From Onthophagus taurus (lineage: Eukaryota; Arthropoda; Insecta; Coleoptera; Scarabaeidae): 64,000 bases of DNA. The notes under the pieces were generated by a model that was given only the letters and a program-made list of their open reading frames with translations, had not been told where the DNA came from and did not search any database. The position numbers and the translations under genes were made by a program. Positions 24,601 through 36,199 of this stretch are shown in pieces. Each line of letters opens with the position of its first letter. Within the stretch, counting starts at the first letter, position 1. Location: contig NC_091971.1 of the NCBI RefSeq assembly GCF_036711975.1, positions 7,323,501-7,387,500 of the forward strand, given 5' to 3'.

Positions 24601-27600
24601 GAAGTCGATGACAACAGTGCGTTCAAGTCAACGTTGCGTGACGCTGTAACAATTGGTTCCGGGTGGTCTGTTATTACCGTACTTACCATTATACACTTTC
24701 ACATGCAGTGTTATGGTTTCTTAGCTATGGTTGAGGAAATTAAATATAGCTACACAGAAATTTGAAATTTTTAAGAAAATAAAGACAAATTCATTCAAAA
24801 ATGAATTGATAAAAACATTGAGTTAAAAATGTTGAAAGTGTGAAATTTACGATTCTCTTATTCTTCTACACATTTTATTTCCACAAGCGTTCAAAATAAA
24901 GAAAAACGAAGACGTTCCGATCCCGAGTACATACCCTCTTCGAGTACCAAGTACGTACACGTCGAGGACAGAGAGAAAAGAGACTAAAACGGACGAAAAG
25001 AGAGAAAAGTCAACGCGTGCTCGTGTATTTTCACGAGTACAGGTGGAATAGTGCGGTCGGACACCCTGAAGATGGGAGTTTCAAAGGACCAGCCGCCATT
25101 AATCTCGCTGAATATGGCCGCGCAATATTTCACTATTCTCCGCATATTTACCCGTGCATATGTCTCTGTCGAGATATTTGCCGAGATAGTCGTGAAGATT
25201 AGGAGACGCACCGCGACTATTTCTGCAGAAAATAAAGATATTCTTTTGCATCGGACCTTGACGTACACCGGAGAGTACCTTGAAAGTTGCATTATTCTCA
25301 ACTTGGTCAGTAAATCTTTGAAGCTGGAATTATTCGATATGGTGGTCTAAACCTAGACAGCGCGAATATATCAGTTTAACAAGGGATTATTAGTATTTTT
25401 GTACGTTCAAGAATTTCTTGGGAAATATTCATATCATTTAGATAAATATTAAGAAATAAAAGTTATCTACATCTATACAACCTTAAAAGTGAAAGCGTGA
25501 CCTTCGTTCTTTGCAAGAAAGTGTGTACTAATTTTTGAATTATTATGAGTAATTGAAAAGAATTGTTAACTTGTGGGTGTGTATTTTTTTGCAACCAATA
25601 AAAATTCTTTTTGTGAAGTGAATGTTGTAGGACTATATTAAAGAATAAAAAACTGATGTGGTTAACCTTCACATTTTAAATAATATACTTTAAAATCACG
25701 TTTTAAAAATATCTTGTCATTTTAATACCTTCTCAATTAGTTTATTTTGATTTTCGATTTAATATACTTAAGACTTGCAATGTAGTTCTGTGGGTTTGAG
25801 AGTCACTGGAACGAACCGCGAGAAGATTGTTCGATATGCCTAGAGAAAGGCTGTTGTCCTATCAAGGGCGAAGTCGGCTAATATCAAGGTTAGCAGCGTC
25901 CACTCCCAGTCAAAGGTCGCGCCGAGCAAGGAACGCTATCCGGATTTGCCGGATTAGTCATAAAAAAAGCGGATTCAGCGCCTCCGCAACACCACCCAAC
26001 GGACAAAGACCGCAACCAGGGACGGTCTTCGACCACCTCTTTGAGAGGTCGTGCTAATATTAGCTCCACGAACTCTGAACCTTCCCTAACGGTGTATTGT
26101 TTTCTCCTTCCATTACTGACCAATCCCAACATAACATTTTAAAACTCCCAATTTTAAAGTTTGCTTGTTTAACAAATTTCAAAATCAGGAAGTCAATTTA
26201 AAACTTGTAACCACTGTTACTACATTCCTGAGATTACGATATAACTGGCAGTGAAAGTGTTGTTAAACGCTTCGGTTTATATCTCGTTTTACCTTAGAAG
26301 AATGCGATAATAGCAAAATAAGGATGGATTAGTGAAAGCCCATAATGTCTGTGGTAAACCATAACAAAGTGATTTTCATTTAATCCTTTACAAATTTCAT
26401 AATAATCTTGTTCATTTGACATTATTCCAAAATTACTTATTAATTTTTAGGAATACGCTAATGGAAGACACAAAGCTTACGAACAATTACGTCGCGATGT
26501 GTTAAAATTAGCTGTTAGTTTGTTATTAAAAGGAGAACGGTTACGGGACGGCCTGACGATAATTACGCAAGGTCGTTCGTAGATCCAGTTTAATAACTTT
26601 AAAAGTGAACGGTCAACTTTCTACTCCCTCGATGCATTGTGACCGTGTTGAAACGTTTCGTCTCATTTTGAATACGTTTTCTTTTTCGATTTTGAAGTAA
26701 AATTCTTTATGCTTGAATCATCCTTACTCATATCAATAACTTATAGATATTGCCAATTAATTGGGATATCACCATAAAATAAAATTCATTTTGTTACAAA
26801 TTTATGAGTTGTGGTTTAGAAAACTTTAGGGAAACCTTCTTTCCATAATGATGTCGTGGGTTTTAGTGATGTTTCTTTGCACTTCTCAAGTGCATACCAC
26901 ACGTAATCACGACCGCATAAGGTTTGAACTCGTATCCTATTCTGTTCTGTAATGGTGAAATGGGACATTAGCGAGACATTTTAAGAAGAAAAAGATAATG
27001 GTAAAATTATACAGCAAGAGATTGCTTTGACTATTTATCTCAACCCACACATAACTTTTAGCTTTAAGTTCTAAACTTGAAATTTAAAATTTTCGCCAAA
27101 TTTTTGCTACTGAATTGAAATCTTAAAATTAAAATCTTTTTTGTTCGACCTCGTACTGTTGAGTGTTTAATTTGACCTGGACATGCTTTGTCTTAAACTT
27201 TTATCTTGTATCCGCTTTACGGCTCGGTCTCCTTGGCATTTGGCTCAGCAGATCGACGTCTTTGGCATATGACACATTCCCAAATATCGTAAAAAGAGTA
27301 ATGTATCATCGTTATTATCCGTTTCATTATATTTCGCGCGAACTCGGGTTTAATTATTTTTAATGGAAACGGGTGGGTCAATAATCGTTTTAAGAAGTTA
27401 GCGTGGCGATTTATTTCCTTGAGACAACGCCTAAACGATTAACATACCATTTATAGTTGCGGTGTCCAACTGTTTTAAGGTAGCTGCTGTATGTTTTATT
27501 ACCTGAGAGTATGTTAAAAAGTCGCTTTCAATTTACGACTGGTGATAACGAATTGGATGCTTTAAAATGTTTGTGAAATATTTTTTATTGGGTCAACATC

Positions 27601-29547
27601 CTGTTTGAGTTGATTCAAATCTTTAATGGATTTTAACTGTTAAATTTTTACTTCCGGCTTTATTTTTTCTGATTTCCTTCTGTCGCGTCCTTGGAAAAGT
27701 GTTACAAACATTTCTTATTGTTAGTCACACTCCTTTCTCGATCGTTGAGTAAACGACAGCAATTTCTTACGAAATTTTATATTGTCATACATTGCTGAGG
27801 AATTAAAAGAAAATATAAAATAAAAGATTTTTTTTAAGTATTAAGTGAAACAACACACTTTATTTATTAATGTTAAAACAAATCAAAACTATGTAACCTT
27901 CTATATAAAAAAGAATAACAATTAACGTATTTTCATTGGCACTAAACCCGACGAATAACTATTAAGGTCAGAAGTATAGCTTTTCAAGAGAGAGATACGG
28001 TGCACGAACAGTATTTCGTAACTTTCATCCTTCGCACTAAAACCCACTATTGTTCAACAGAATCTCGATATTATTTACATTTTAAAATTTTCAAAAGACA
28101 ATGCTCGGGGTTGGGTATGCCATTATCGCGTTTTCAGAAATCGCTACAAATAACACTCACTTATAGGTAGATGTAGTAACTACCTATGTGATTTGCGGAA
28201 CGTGAGCCGAGATAATTCTAGGTCTTGCAAAACATTGAATTTTACGCGGTGAAAGCTGTATCTCGTCGTATTTTACTTTAGATATAAACCGCACGATTAA
28301 ACGATTATTGTTGCAAGTGTTGGAACGACTTCTTGACCCGGATTAAAGCTACAAAAAGTAATTAAAGTTTCACTTAATTAGTTTTTTGCTCAAATAACTG
28401 TGTTATTGGTGTAAAATGTGATTAGAGATTACACCGTGAAATTAATCTGTGATTTTGTTTTATTGTTATCTCTATCTAAAATTAGAAGTTCCAAATGTCT
28501 TATCCCAAAATCAAGATAGAGTCAGGGATAATTTTAGAGACATTAGGGACGATCTTGGGAAACAATTAGCACAGCTTAATCATCTAAAGCTGTACAATTA
28601 AGCTTCAATTGGAACCACTTCCACCCAAACCCAGTCTCAAGAGCTGTAATTAATTCCATATCAATCCAAGCCTGGTTAACACATTTTGCATATAATGCCT
28701 CGGCTGCAAATCTCTAGATAGTCATCACCTGATTAAGCCGAGATCGCTTGCGGCCGAGGCAGTATCTGCAATATCAGCTAATTAACATTGGGGTTGGGCG
28801 ACATCGACTTAATCACTTAAAACCAGACGATTGAGCGAATAAGCCAGAGCTTTGATCCAAACATGAATTTGTTTTGACATGTGTTTCCAAAAGAAACTTG
28901 TTTTGATTGCATCAATGGTGGAACATATTCCGGGATGAGATAACCTATGAATTTTGGCGAAAATTGATTGTGTGAACTGTTGTGGAATATAACTTCTTGG
29001 AGGTGATGAAGAGATTTAACAAGGAGTTTTGTCTGTAGACGAAAAAATTGATGTGACAATGGGTTTGTGATCTGTATATACTGTAAATTAATTTCCATGT
29101 AAGGAATGTTTGAAAAATTTGATGGCAGAGTAGATTGTTAATAGTTCTCTATCAAAAGTTGAATATTTTGGTATTTGGTTGAAGTAAATTTTTTGAAAAA
29201 GGTTGAGATTTTCCATTGATGGTTTGTGTTAAAAGAGCTCCCTAACCTGTGTTAGATGAATCAGTTGGCAATGATAGGGTAGCATATGAAGAGGTATGTC
29301 CTAGAAAGATAGATTTTGACAGAAGATCTTTGACAAGAAAAAGCGTTGTCGTGTTGCAGTGTCCATGAAGTTGATGAGATTGTTTTTTGTTTTGCACCGA
29401 AGATGTTGCAAAAATCAGGTATATTACAGAAAATACTACAAACAAAAAGTATAATTACCTTCCGCCGTAGATATCCTGTGTAAGTGGAACACTTTCATCG
29501 TCGGAGAAGTTATCGTCACTATCGTTCCGAATTCCAGGTGTTGCCAT
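15628..29547 (-). CDS. CHS1 (kkv): Chitin synthase 1 (epidermal/tracheal class), with a 1-nt frame break in exon 7 as given
   Basis: Coding exons in transcript order: 29459-29547, 23679-23923, 21855-22148, 18977-21800, 18616-18925, alternative 18264-18440 or 17959-18135, 16302-16473, 15999-16245, 15628-15938; about 1555 aa once the frame break is allowed for. A plasma-membrane GT2 enzyme polymerising UDP-GlcNAc into cuticular chitin. Seen: many hydrophobic segments; catalytic signatures GEDRWL and NQRRRW; SWGTRE followed by a KKELEEEKKQAEEAKKKAKQ coiled coil, diagnostic of class A enzymes; C-terminal SGSGPDRIGRRKTIHNLE and TLDVAFKKRF. The start MATPGIRNDSDDNFSDDES matches the family; CAG just before it (29553-29555) implies an upstream non-coding exon. 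Exon 7 (VHITKSYLQLE, then PIGLVFVFFF) has one extra base at the TTT of 16440-16442, so the tail is out of frame: base error or lesion. Intron 1 is 5.5 kb. Confidence 0.96.
16890..17485. repeat. Diverged purine-rich minisatellite, intron after exon 8b
   Basis: Irregular repeats around AGAAAGAGACTGGTAATAGA with variants such as GAAAGAGAGTGGTAATAGAAG. The strand shown is purine-rich, so the chitin synthase transcript is C/U-rich here for about 570 nt. Open frames on the minus strand here are low-complexity artefacts of the repeat. Confidence 0.7.
17959..18135 (-). CDS. CHS1 (kkv): Chitin synthase alternative exon 8b
   Basis: Also 177 nt and phase 0-0, beginning AKIARELIELRNKSVFAFF, with NVT in IRTNVTYIEETAE. 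Only 128 nt separate it from 8a. Because both lengths are multiples of three, inclusion or skipping of both would keep the frame. In other insects 8b is associated with tracheal expression. Confidence 0.93.
18264..18440 (-). CDS. CHS1 (kkv): Chitin synthase alternative exon 8a
   Basis: A 177-nt, phase 0-0 exon (59 aa) beginning ARIANDLKELRDQSVFAFF, containing one membrane segment and an extracellular NIT glycosylation site near its end (VRTNITYDDVTQE). It is homologous along its whole length to the next exon downstream and is used instead of it. In insects form 8a is generally the main cuticular isoform. Confidence 0.94.
22380..23085. repeat. Diverged purine-rich minisatellite, chitin synthase intron 2
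   Basis: Same style as 16890-17485: AGAAAGAGACTGGGCAGAG, AAAAAGACTGGTAGTGGAAG and similar phrases, again purine-rich on the plus strand. The shared phrase AGACTGG with AGAAAGAG suggests one origin for both blocks. Confidence 0.65.
26451..26582 (+). other. Candidate orphan exon (43 codons) on the opposite strand
   Basis: A clean acceptor (TTAATTTTTAG) is followed by an open frame with protein-like composition: EYANGRHKAYEQLRRDVLKL, then AVSLLLKGERLRDGL and a TAG stop. It may be the last exon of a plus-strand transcript nested in chitin synthase intron 1, or a relic of a copied gene. No upstream exon or family recognised. Confidence 0.35.
28690..28775. repeat. Short inverted-repeat element (CCTCGG-GCAAG family), copy 1
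   Basis: GCCTCGGCTGCAAATCTC and the inverse of GAGATCGCTTGCGGCCGAGG flank a loop of about 35 nt. Related copies are at 50537-50795 and 54915-55150. Confidence 0.65.
28800..29440 (-). pseudogene. Ty3/gypsy retrotransposon remnant (RNase H to integrase)
   Basis: Read on the minus strand with frame changes: LSLPTDSSNTG with GALLTQTINGKSQP, then STFDRELLTIYSAIKFFKHS and TVYTDHKPIVTSIFSSTDK, which is the classical gypsy RNase H arrangement (DAS, DRELLAI, TDHKPL blocks). Directly after it, with the intervening part deleted, comes RLSHPGICSTIDAIKTSFFW, the integrase zinc-binding histidine/PG motif. Both catalytic cores are incomplete and there are stops, so it is dead. No LTRs were recognised. Confidence 0.8.
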
Positions 29548-31799
29548 CGTTCCTGAAAATAAAACAAATTAAATAATTATTTAATTAGCTTGATAATAAA
29601 TTATTTATAATAAAAGATTTCTCTCCAAATATTTTAGACGCACTTATCGGGATTGAATGGGAATTTAAAAATATGGAACAGTGGGGAAATCGAGGTCTCA
29701 CAATAATATTCCCTGCCAAACAAAAAAGACGAAAAAACTGATTTCGACAGGCTTTCCTTAAGCGACCTAGTTTCCACTCAGAAATTTTATGTGAATTATA
29801 TGCGCGTGAACAATAAAATACTAAATGTCGATCTCCTGCTGAAAAATAATAATAAAAACGCACGATCGCGTAAGATCTCTTGCTTCTCACGGTGCAAAGA
29901 AGTCTACTAATCCCATGTCTAACATTATTTGAAAGGACGCGGAGAAGTGAAAATTTTTATCGTTAAATGCGAGTGTGGTTAATGATTGTACAATTTTAAT
30001 AAAGTAATTGTTTAGAATGGATGTATTATTTAAAGATTTGTTCTTTATGATTAATCACAGTCTTTCCATCTGTGTATGGAATTTATAAGTCATAAAATTT
30101 AATTGGCCCGTTCTATAGATGCTATTTATTGCAATTTGCTATCAAATGTGAGATTGTACAATTGGATATAAAGATTGTATTACCAATTTTTCTTTTTTCT
30201 ATACAACCCTTGCATTTGAAGAATTGTTTGATCAACAACCTCACATGTAATCGTAAATCTTAAAAGGTTACAGAAATATATAATAATATACAAAATAAGA
30301 ACATTGACATTTTATCCTACACATCAATTATATTTATTTTCAAGGTTTCTACGAGGTGTTTAATTTTCTCCGAAAATAAAGAGATTTTTTATCTTCCGGT
30401 GTTAAAACAAATGGATGGTCCATTGACCCATCGTGATCCACTAATAAAATCTTTTTCAACCTACCCACGCCCGAACTTAATTTTATTTGCTTTCGTTGGA
30501 AGCCGCCGTGCAAAATTTTATTTTTGTTTTGATTTCTCCAATGCATAGCTAAGTTTCTTACTGAGCAAGTTGAAATTCTTTTTTTACGCAGCAGGTTCAC
30601 CAATTCCACGAAGCCGAATTTATCACACCTTATCATTTTCTTGTAATTGGTTCCTTTCAGGATTTGTCTCTTCGTCGATAACGAACATTTTTACGATATC
30701 CATCGATTTATTTATTTATTTTCGTCTTATTACATTAAGATGGAGAGTTGTTTTCTTAAATTTAACCAACATTAACGTTTCAATATCTGTTACAATCGTG
30801 AAGGCCATCACAAAGAATGTTTTATACGCATCGACAAACTTCCTTTGTGCAAATCCATAATAACTCATTTTAAAATATCCGAGTATTAAGAACGTAAAGT
30901 AACCTTTCTTAGCAACTCCATATAGCATTTGTACACGCGTTACAGAGAAAAGCCACACCCTTTCTGACAATGTCAGTTCGAGAAAACGACCAAGAATTTT
31001 TCTTATTTCTCCTCTTTTTGATACCGCGCAATCACCCACGCAGGTCATAATCTCTTTTTGTTCTTTGCGTTAACTAAACGACGGGCAAACCTATCGTTTT
31101 ATGTTCGTTTACTTATGGAACGACGTCGATGGTCTGTTTATTCAACTGTGGGAGAGAAATATCGACCGAAGTATTGACGTTATGAAACAAAGTCGATAAA
31201 AAAGTTGTTACGGTAAATCGTAGTGTTGCTGCTATGAGAAAAACTCCCCTTCACTGGTCACCTTGGGTCGCGCCTATTCTTTGTTTAATATAGACCGCGA
31301 TCTGTTACAAATTGTTTAGAAACAGATCTTTTTAACTCACAATAATTATTGTTTTATAAGTAATTAATTTTTGATTGGGGCCTTTACAATCAATATGTCT
31401 GTATTCATATCAAAATAAATTAATTAATGTCAGTTTTAATAACATCGGATATTGCAAAAGTCCAATTTAATCGTGTTACGAAATACGGTTAAATACGACT
31501 TGGTATTTTAGAACTAGTTTAGAGGAAGTTAATGTAATAAGTTGTCAATTAAAAATTTTACGGGAAATGTCAACTATCATTGACGGAAATGCGTTATAAA
31601 TGATCGTTCAAGATATTGATCGCTAAGTGTAAGCAATTTTGTAACAATTTTTTTGCATGCTATTATATAAAATTGTCTTGAGGCAATGCGTATCGGTGCA
31701 ATTGACTTGATAAATTGCTAAGTAGGTACGTAGTTGGTTTTGTAGAGCGTTAAGGATTGTGGTTTTCAACCCGAGCTTGTTCCGGTAAATAAAAACCCA
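29548..31799. other. Upstream of the chitin synthase initiator exon; no firm gene
   Basis: The chitin synthase non-coding first exon must lie somewhere upstream of 29552, not identified. Two minus-strand open frames are notable. One at 30716-31048 has two hydrophobic stretches and reads through a single TAA into MDIVKMFVIDEETNPER and ends at a possible donor; it loosely resembles a chemoreceptor N-terminal half. The other, at 30349-30636, is of unknown kind (VDHDGSMDHPFVLTPEDK). I do not call either a gene. Confidence 0.3.
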
Positions 31800-32545
31800 G
31801 TTTTTCTACTGGAAACTACTGAAATTAAGTTTCTAGAAACTAATTTTCATATTTTTCTCAATGTTTATGTAATTGAGAGCAAAAATGAAAAGGAGTAATA
31901 TTGTTAGGAATGAAATTTGTTAGGAATGAAATTTGGTACAAATTTTATGCTAAAAGTTTTTTTCTAAAATGTTCCAAATCCCGTGCGCTACCATCACATT
32001 GTTGATGATAAAACCACGACTTCACCCAGTTTTCACATTTTCGTGTTTTTCTCGATATTTATGCATCTGACAACAAAAGTGAAGAAGAGCAAAATTGTTA
32101 AGAATAAAATTTGCTACAACTTTTATACTAAAACTTTTTCTCTAAAATGTACCAAATCCCGTGCGCTACCATCACATTGTCGATGATAAAACCACGACTT
32201 CACCCAGTTTTCACATTTTCGTGTTTTTCTCGATATTTATGCATCTGACAACAAAAGTGAAGAAGAGCAAAATTGTTAAGAATAAAATTTGCTACAACTT
32301 TTATACTAAAACTTTTTTCCCAAAATATTTCGATTCCCGTACGCTACCATCAATGAAATTAAAAACCTCAATTTCAGACACTTTTCACATTATCGTATTT
32401 TTCTCGATAGTGATGCATTTGAGAGCAAAATTAAAAAGGAGCAATATTGCTAACAATCAAATTTGCTACTACTTTTATACTAAAACTTTTTTCCTAACAT
32501 GTTGCCAATCCTATGCTCTACCATCAATAAAGTATAACACCACAA
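31800..32545. repeat. Satellite-like tandem array, unit about 178 bp, about four copies
   Basis: The phrase CGTGCGCTACCATCACATTG recurs at 31982 and 32160, spaced 178 bp, with CTCGATATTTATGCATCTGA in each unit. The two middle units are nearly identical; the first (about 31800-31985) and last (about 32345-32540) are diverged. Open frames on the plus strand with the repeated start MRYHHIVDDKTTTSPSF are by-products. Confidence 0.9.
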
Positions 32546-35500
32546 TTTAATTAACTTAAAACATAAAAATACGAAGATTTTATACTTGACTATTATTTAT
32601 TTACTATTTTAATGGAATTCTCGAATCAAGTTCTCACATGGTATACAGGAATTGCTAATCTAAAGTCGTATAGTGTAACATGATAAGCTAAAAGCAACAC
32701 CCACATTTACTGCTTTAATCTTGCTTTCAAGGGTTTACGTAAAACGGAAAAAAAAACTTGAAACCCTGTTAGACAATGCATCAATTGTGTGCGACAAAAG
32801 TCAGTTGCAGCTTTTGACAATGGGTGCGTGTTAATCGTAGATTTCGCTATGAATAATAAACCTTATGTGAATAAAAATGTGCGGCTGGGATTAAGGCAAC
32901 GAAGATTCTTATAACAAAATGAAAAAAAAAGTATGTAAATGGGATGTTCAATTGAAATCGAATTAGTTTAAATGTAGCTTTTTTGTGTTGCGTGTCCCGT
33001 TTAAAAGAGACTAATTGCTACAATGTCGCAAGTCTTTGACATTGGCAATTAAATCTCCATTGTTTCGTTTAGTGCCATACACATTGAACGAGAGCTAATC
33101 TTTCTCTAATTGGTTTTTCAACCTTCATTGCCTCGTCCATGTTTAACTGGACGAAAATGATAATTACCATTTAATTTCTCGTCATTAAAAAAATTATTAA
33201 TAAGTATTTAACTACATTGTCAACTTCAATTTTTGATATAAAAATCATTCGCATTTTGTAATCTATCTTTATTAAAAACACTTAGCGGTTTTAATCATCA
33301 AATACAAAATCATTTACTAATTAAACGTATTATTTTTAATTACCTAAAGATCTTAATCACATATAATTCTCTTTTTACAAGCATCAATTAACTTCTTTCC
33401 GTAACAACGTAAGTACCTATGACCTTTTCAACAAAACGTCACGTTATATATTTTAATAGATAATCACGGCGCACAACGTGTGTTATCCAACCTCGTGCAC
33501 AACTTTTTTATCTCAATGAGCTTATTAAATGTCGCTGTCTGTTAAATCGATTTTTACTCTCTTTGTTTTATACCAAGATCGTAGATAATGAAAGTTCGAA
33601 CATGATTGCGAAGCGTGGCCAGCAGTCATTATATTAGAAAGTAGAAGTTACATTAAGTTACATTAAGCGAAGTGGAGCGAATAGTTGGATAATAAGACGC
33701 GACTGGAACTTTGCCTAACTTTCTTATTAAGTGATGTTGATTATATGTATTTAATGAACCAGATAATGTCACGAATATACTTTCATTATTTAACAAAAAA
33801 TGTTGTGATGATGTTATAAATTAATGATTATAATTCGAATTAAAGAGAAGGAGTTTGTGAGCAGTTGTTGATCTAAGAGAGGTCAAACTACTTTCACTTA
33901 CTAAGACTTAGACTATTCGCTTCTTAATAAACTTATTTGCAGGTATGGGCGAGTCTGGGCGATGTTGTGTAATAGATTATGTAAATTTGGTCAATCACAA
34001 GTATCTACATTTGCCTCAAATATTAATTGATACATATTTATATTCTGTATTAATTAATTGGAAGTCATGTAATGAAAAATGAGATTGAAGTAGGGATGCG
34101 TTATTACTTGAGGTATACGTATAAAATTATCGGCGTAACGTCGTAAACATTGGATGATGCGAGATTTCTACTAAAAGTTCAAGGTATTCTTCGATGTGTT
34201 GAGTTGCGGAACGTTCGGTTTGGAAAGTGAAAATTTTGTGACTCGGCTCTAAGTTATTTATTTTTCAATTATTTTTGACAAAAATTTAATTTTAATATCG
34301 CAGAAACTTATATAACACTTATGTAGATGTTAATACGAATCGAAAATGTTATAAATTTTTATCTCGATTTTTTTTGTGTTGCGATTTCTGTTTTCTTCTC
34401 TTCTATATACCAAATACGAGCGTTGCAGCTGGTATACGGTGCGCCTTTTCTGACCTACTTTCACTCCACCAGATACAAATCGGCTTCGACTTCCGCTACG
34501 AGGTTCTTATTAGATTCATTTTTTTGATAATATGCACCAATGGCCCTGTATTTGAACACAGATTCTTAAAATTGGCCTTCTCATTGTTGTTGTTTTCAAA
34601 ACAATCTCCTTTTTGGAAAGGTACAACATTTAGAAAGATAAAAATTTAACATAATTATTCTTCTTATTGCTCGGTTTCAGGACGAAAATTCGCGATTATG
34701 AGTTTTGGTGTCTCTCTACAGAATTTTATATTCTATAATTAATCTAAGAAGGTCATATCACTCCCCTCTTGTTATGTGTCAGATTTTTTTCTTAAAATTT
34801 TAGTTTTTGTTATCAACAGGTGACTTTTTTTAAAAATTTTCTAATAATTTCGTTTAAAAAAAATTTTCCTGTTATGTTGTCTTCATTTAGACATTCTAGG
34901 TCAATAGAGCACCGTTCCACAATCGTTGGGACTACTTCCATGGTTGTAACTATAAAGGTTAAACTGTTCTATGTGTTAATCCAAAGCAATAGACTCATCA
35001 GATATACCCAATTTCGTATCTAACAGCATTCCAGCAATCTCGGTGTTGCATAATAACGAAAAAAGTAGAACTACGAACGTAAGTAACCGCAAATCGCAAA
35101 TAATCGTTTGTTTTAAGCTTGATTGACCCCAAAACATTTTCGATAAACCCACAATTTGTTTCGCCGCACTTCGTAATACTTAATTATTGAATTTATTTTG
35201 AAGTAATGACAGTAACAACGAAGACTTCAATATACAGTTCATCGGTTACGTGTTAAGTATGTGCGATGTAACGGGATTCGATGAGTAATGAAAGGAATAA
35301 ACTGTATAAAGAGGAGTTGAACAGAACGTCTTGTATGTTAATTTTTTATGACGGATTTTGAAATTAAATAAAAACGATTGTGTATAGATGCGACTATTAT
35401 AAAGCGGATGTTTTCTATTCACTTAATATGCATTCAAGACACATTGGGCGGTGGTTCTTTAGTACCTTTCACCAGTTAATGTTGGAACTATCGACGATAG

Positions 35501-35615
35501 ATCGGAAGCTTAACCTTGGAATTCTTATTAGATACTTGGTATTTTATGTATTTTAAGTTTTGGGTTAAGCCAATAAAACTGACAAACAGCAATGTATTAA
35601 TTTTGTTTGAATTTT
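32546..35615. other. Intergenic, no gene seen
   Basis: AT-rich throughout. Short open frames near 34327-34649 and 34820-35023 lack recognisable domains. Possible regulatory sequence of chitin synthase or the dehydrogenase; nothing diagnostic. Confidence 0.4.
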
Positions 35616-36199
35616 TATATCTTTTATTCAACTAAAAATACAATTAATACTGGTCCTAGAATTAGAAACATTTGGGTTTAGTCATGCGTCTCTCGAGATG
35701 GCTAAACCCGAATGTTTCTAGTACTGGGTTGAGTGTTAGTTGATAGTGGTAGTGTCAGCTCAAGCCTTAGTGCTTGTGTTAGATCACTAGAACCAACACT
35801 AGACCTACAACTAGAATCGTTCGGGTTTAGCCGTCTTAAAAGACGTTCGGCTAAATCCGACCGATTCTAGTTCTAGGTCTAGTGTTAATTCTACCTTTAG
35901 TTCAATAAAAATATGCAACAACCTGGCGCAGAACAAAAACTATAACTTCAGGCGCAAAGCTAAACCCGAAACTTTCTAGTTCTAAGTCTAGTGTTAGTTC
36001 TAATGATAGTGCAAGTATTAATTCTAGTTTTAGTTCAATAAATATATAAACACACTAGACAAAGAACTAGAAACATTTGGGTTTAGCCGTCTTGAGAGAC
36101 TTTTGGCTAAACCCGAATGTTTCTAGTTCTAGGTCTATTATCAATTCTAGAAGTTCTGGAAGTGTTAATTATAATTTTAATTCAATAAAAGATATAAAG
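35616..36199. repeat. Foldback repeat family, copy B (composite, about 584 bp)
   Basis: Outer ends TTTATATCTTTTATTC (left) and the inverse of GAATAAAAGATATAAA-like sequence at 36181-36198 (right; TTCAATAAAAGATATAAAG) match. Inside are three palindromic modules: about 35660-35725, 35785-35885 and 36060-36135, each AGAAACATTTGGGTTTAGNC followed by a spacer such as GTCTTGAGAGAC and the inverse GGCTAAACCCGAATGTTTCT. The modules are joined by hexamer runs of CTAGTT/CTAGTG and by TTCAATAAAAATATGCAAC. Confidence 0.88.

Larger units (their letters stand above)
23924..29458 (-). other. Chitin synthase intron 1 (5.5 kb)
   Basis: Large first intron separating the initiator exon from the rest. It holds a gypsy remnant, an inverted-repeat element (28690-28775), a candidate opposite-strand exon (26451-26582), and a locally GC-rich block at 25800-26130 whose open frames on both strands match nothing I know. 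No tRNA recognised. Long first introns often hold enhancers; that is inference. Confidence 0.6.

Noticed and set aside
25827-26132. Opposing 76- and 80-codon frames in a GC-rich block
   Set aside because: Both strands open as expected from GC-rich sequence; no domain, splice context or known similarity.
31983-32550. Plus-strand frames with repeated MRYHHIVDDKTTTSPSF start
   Set aside because: Caused by the 178-bp tandem repeat, whose period is not tied to a plausible protein.
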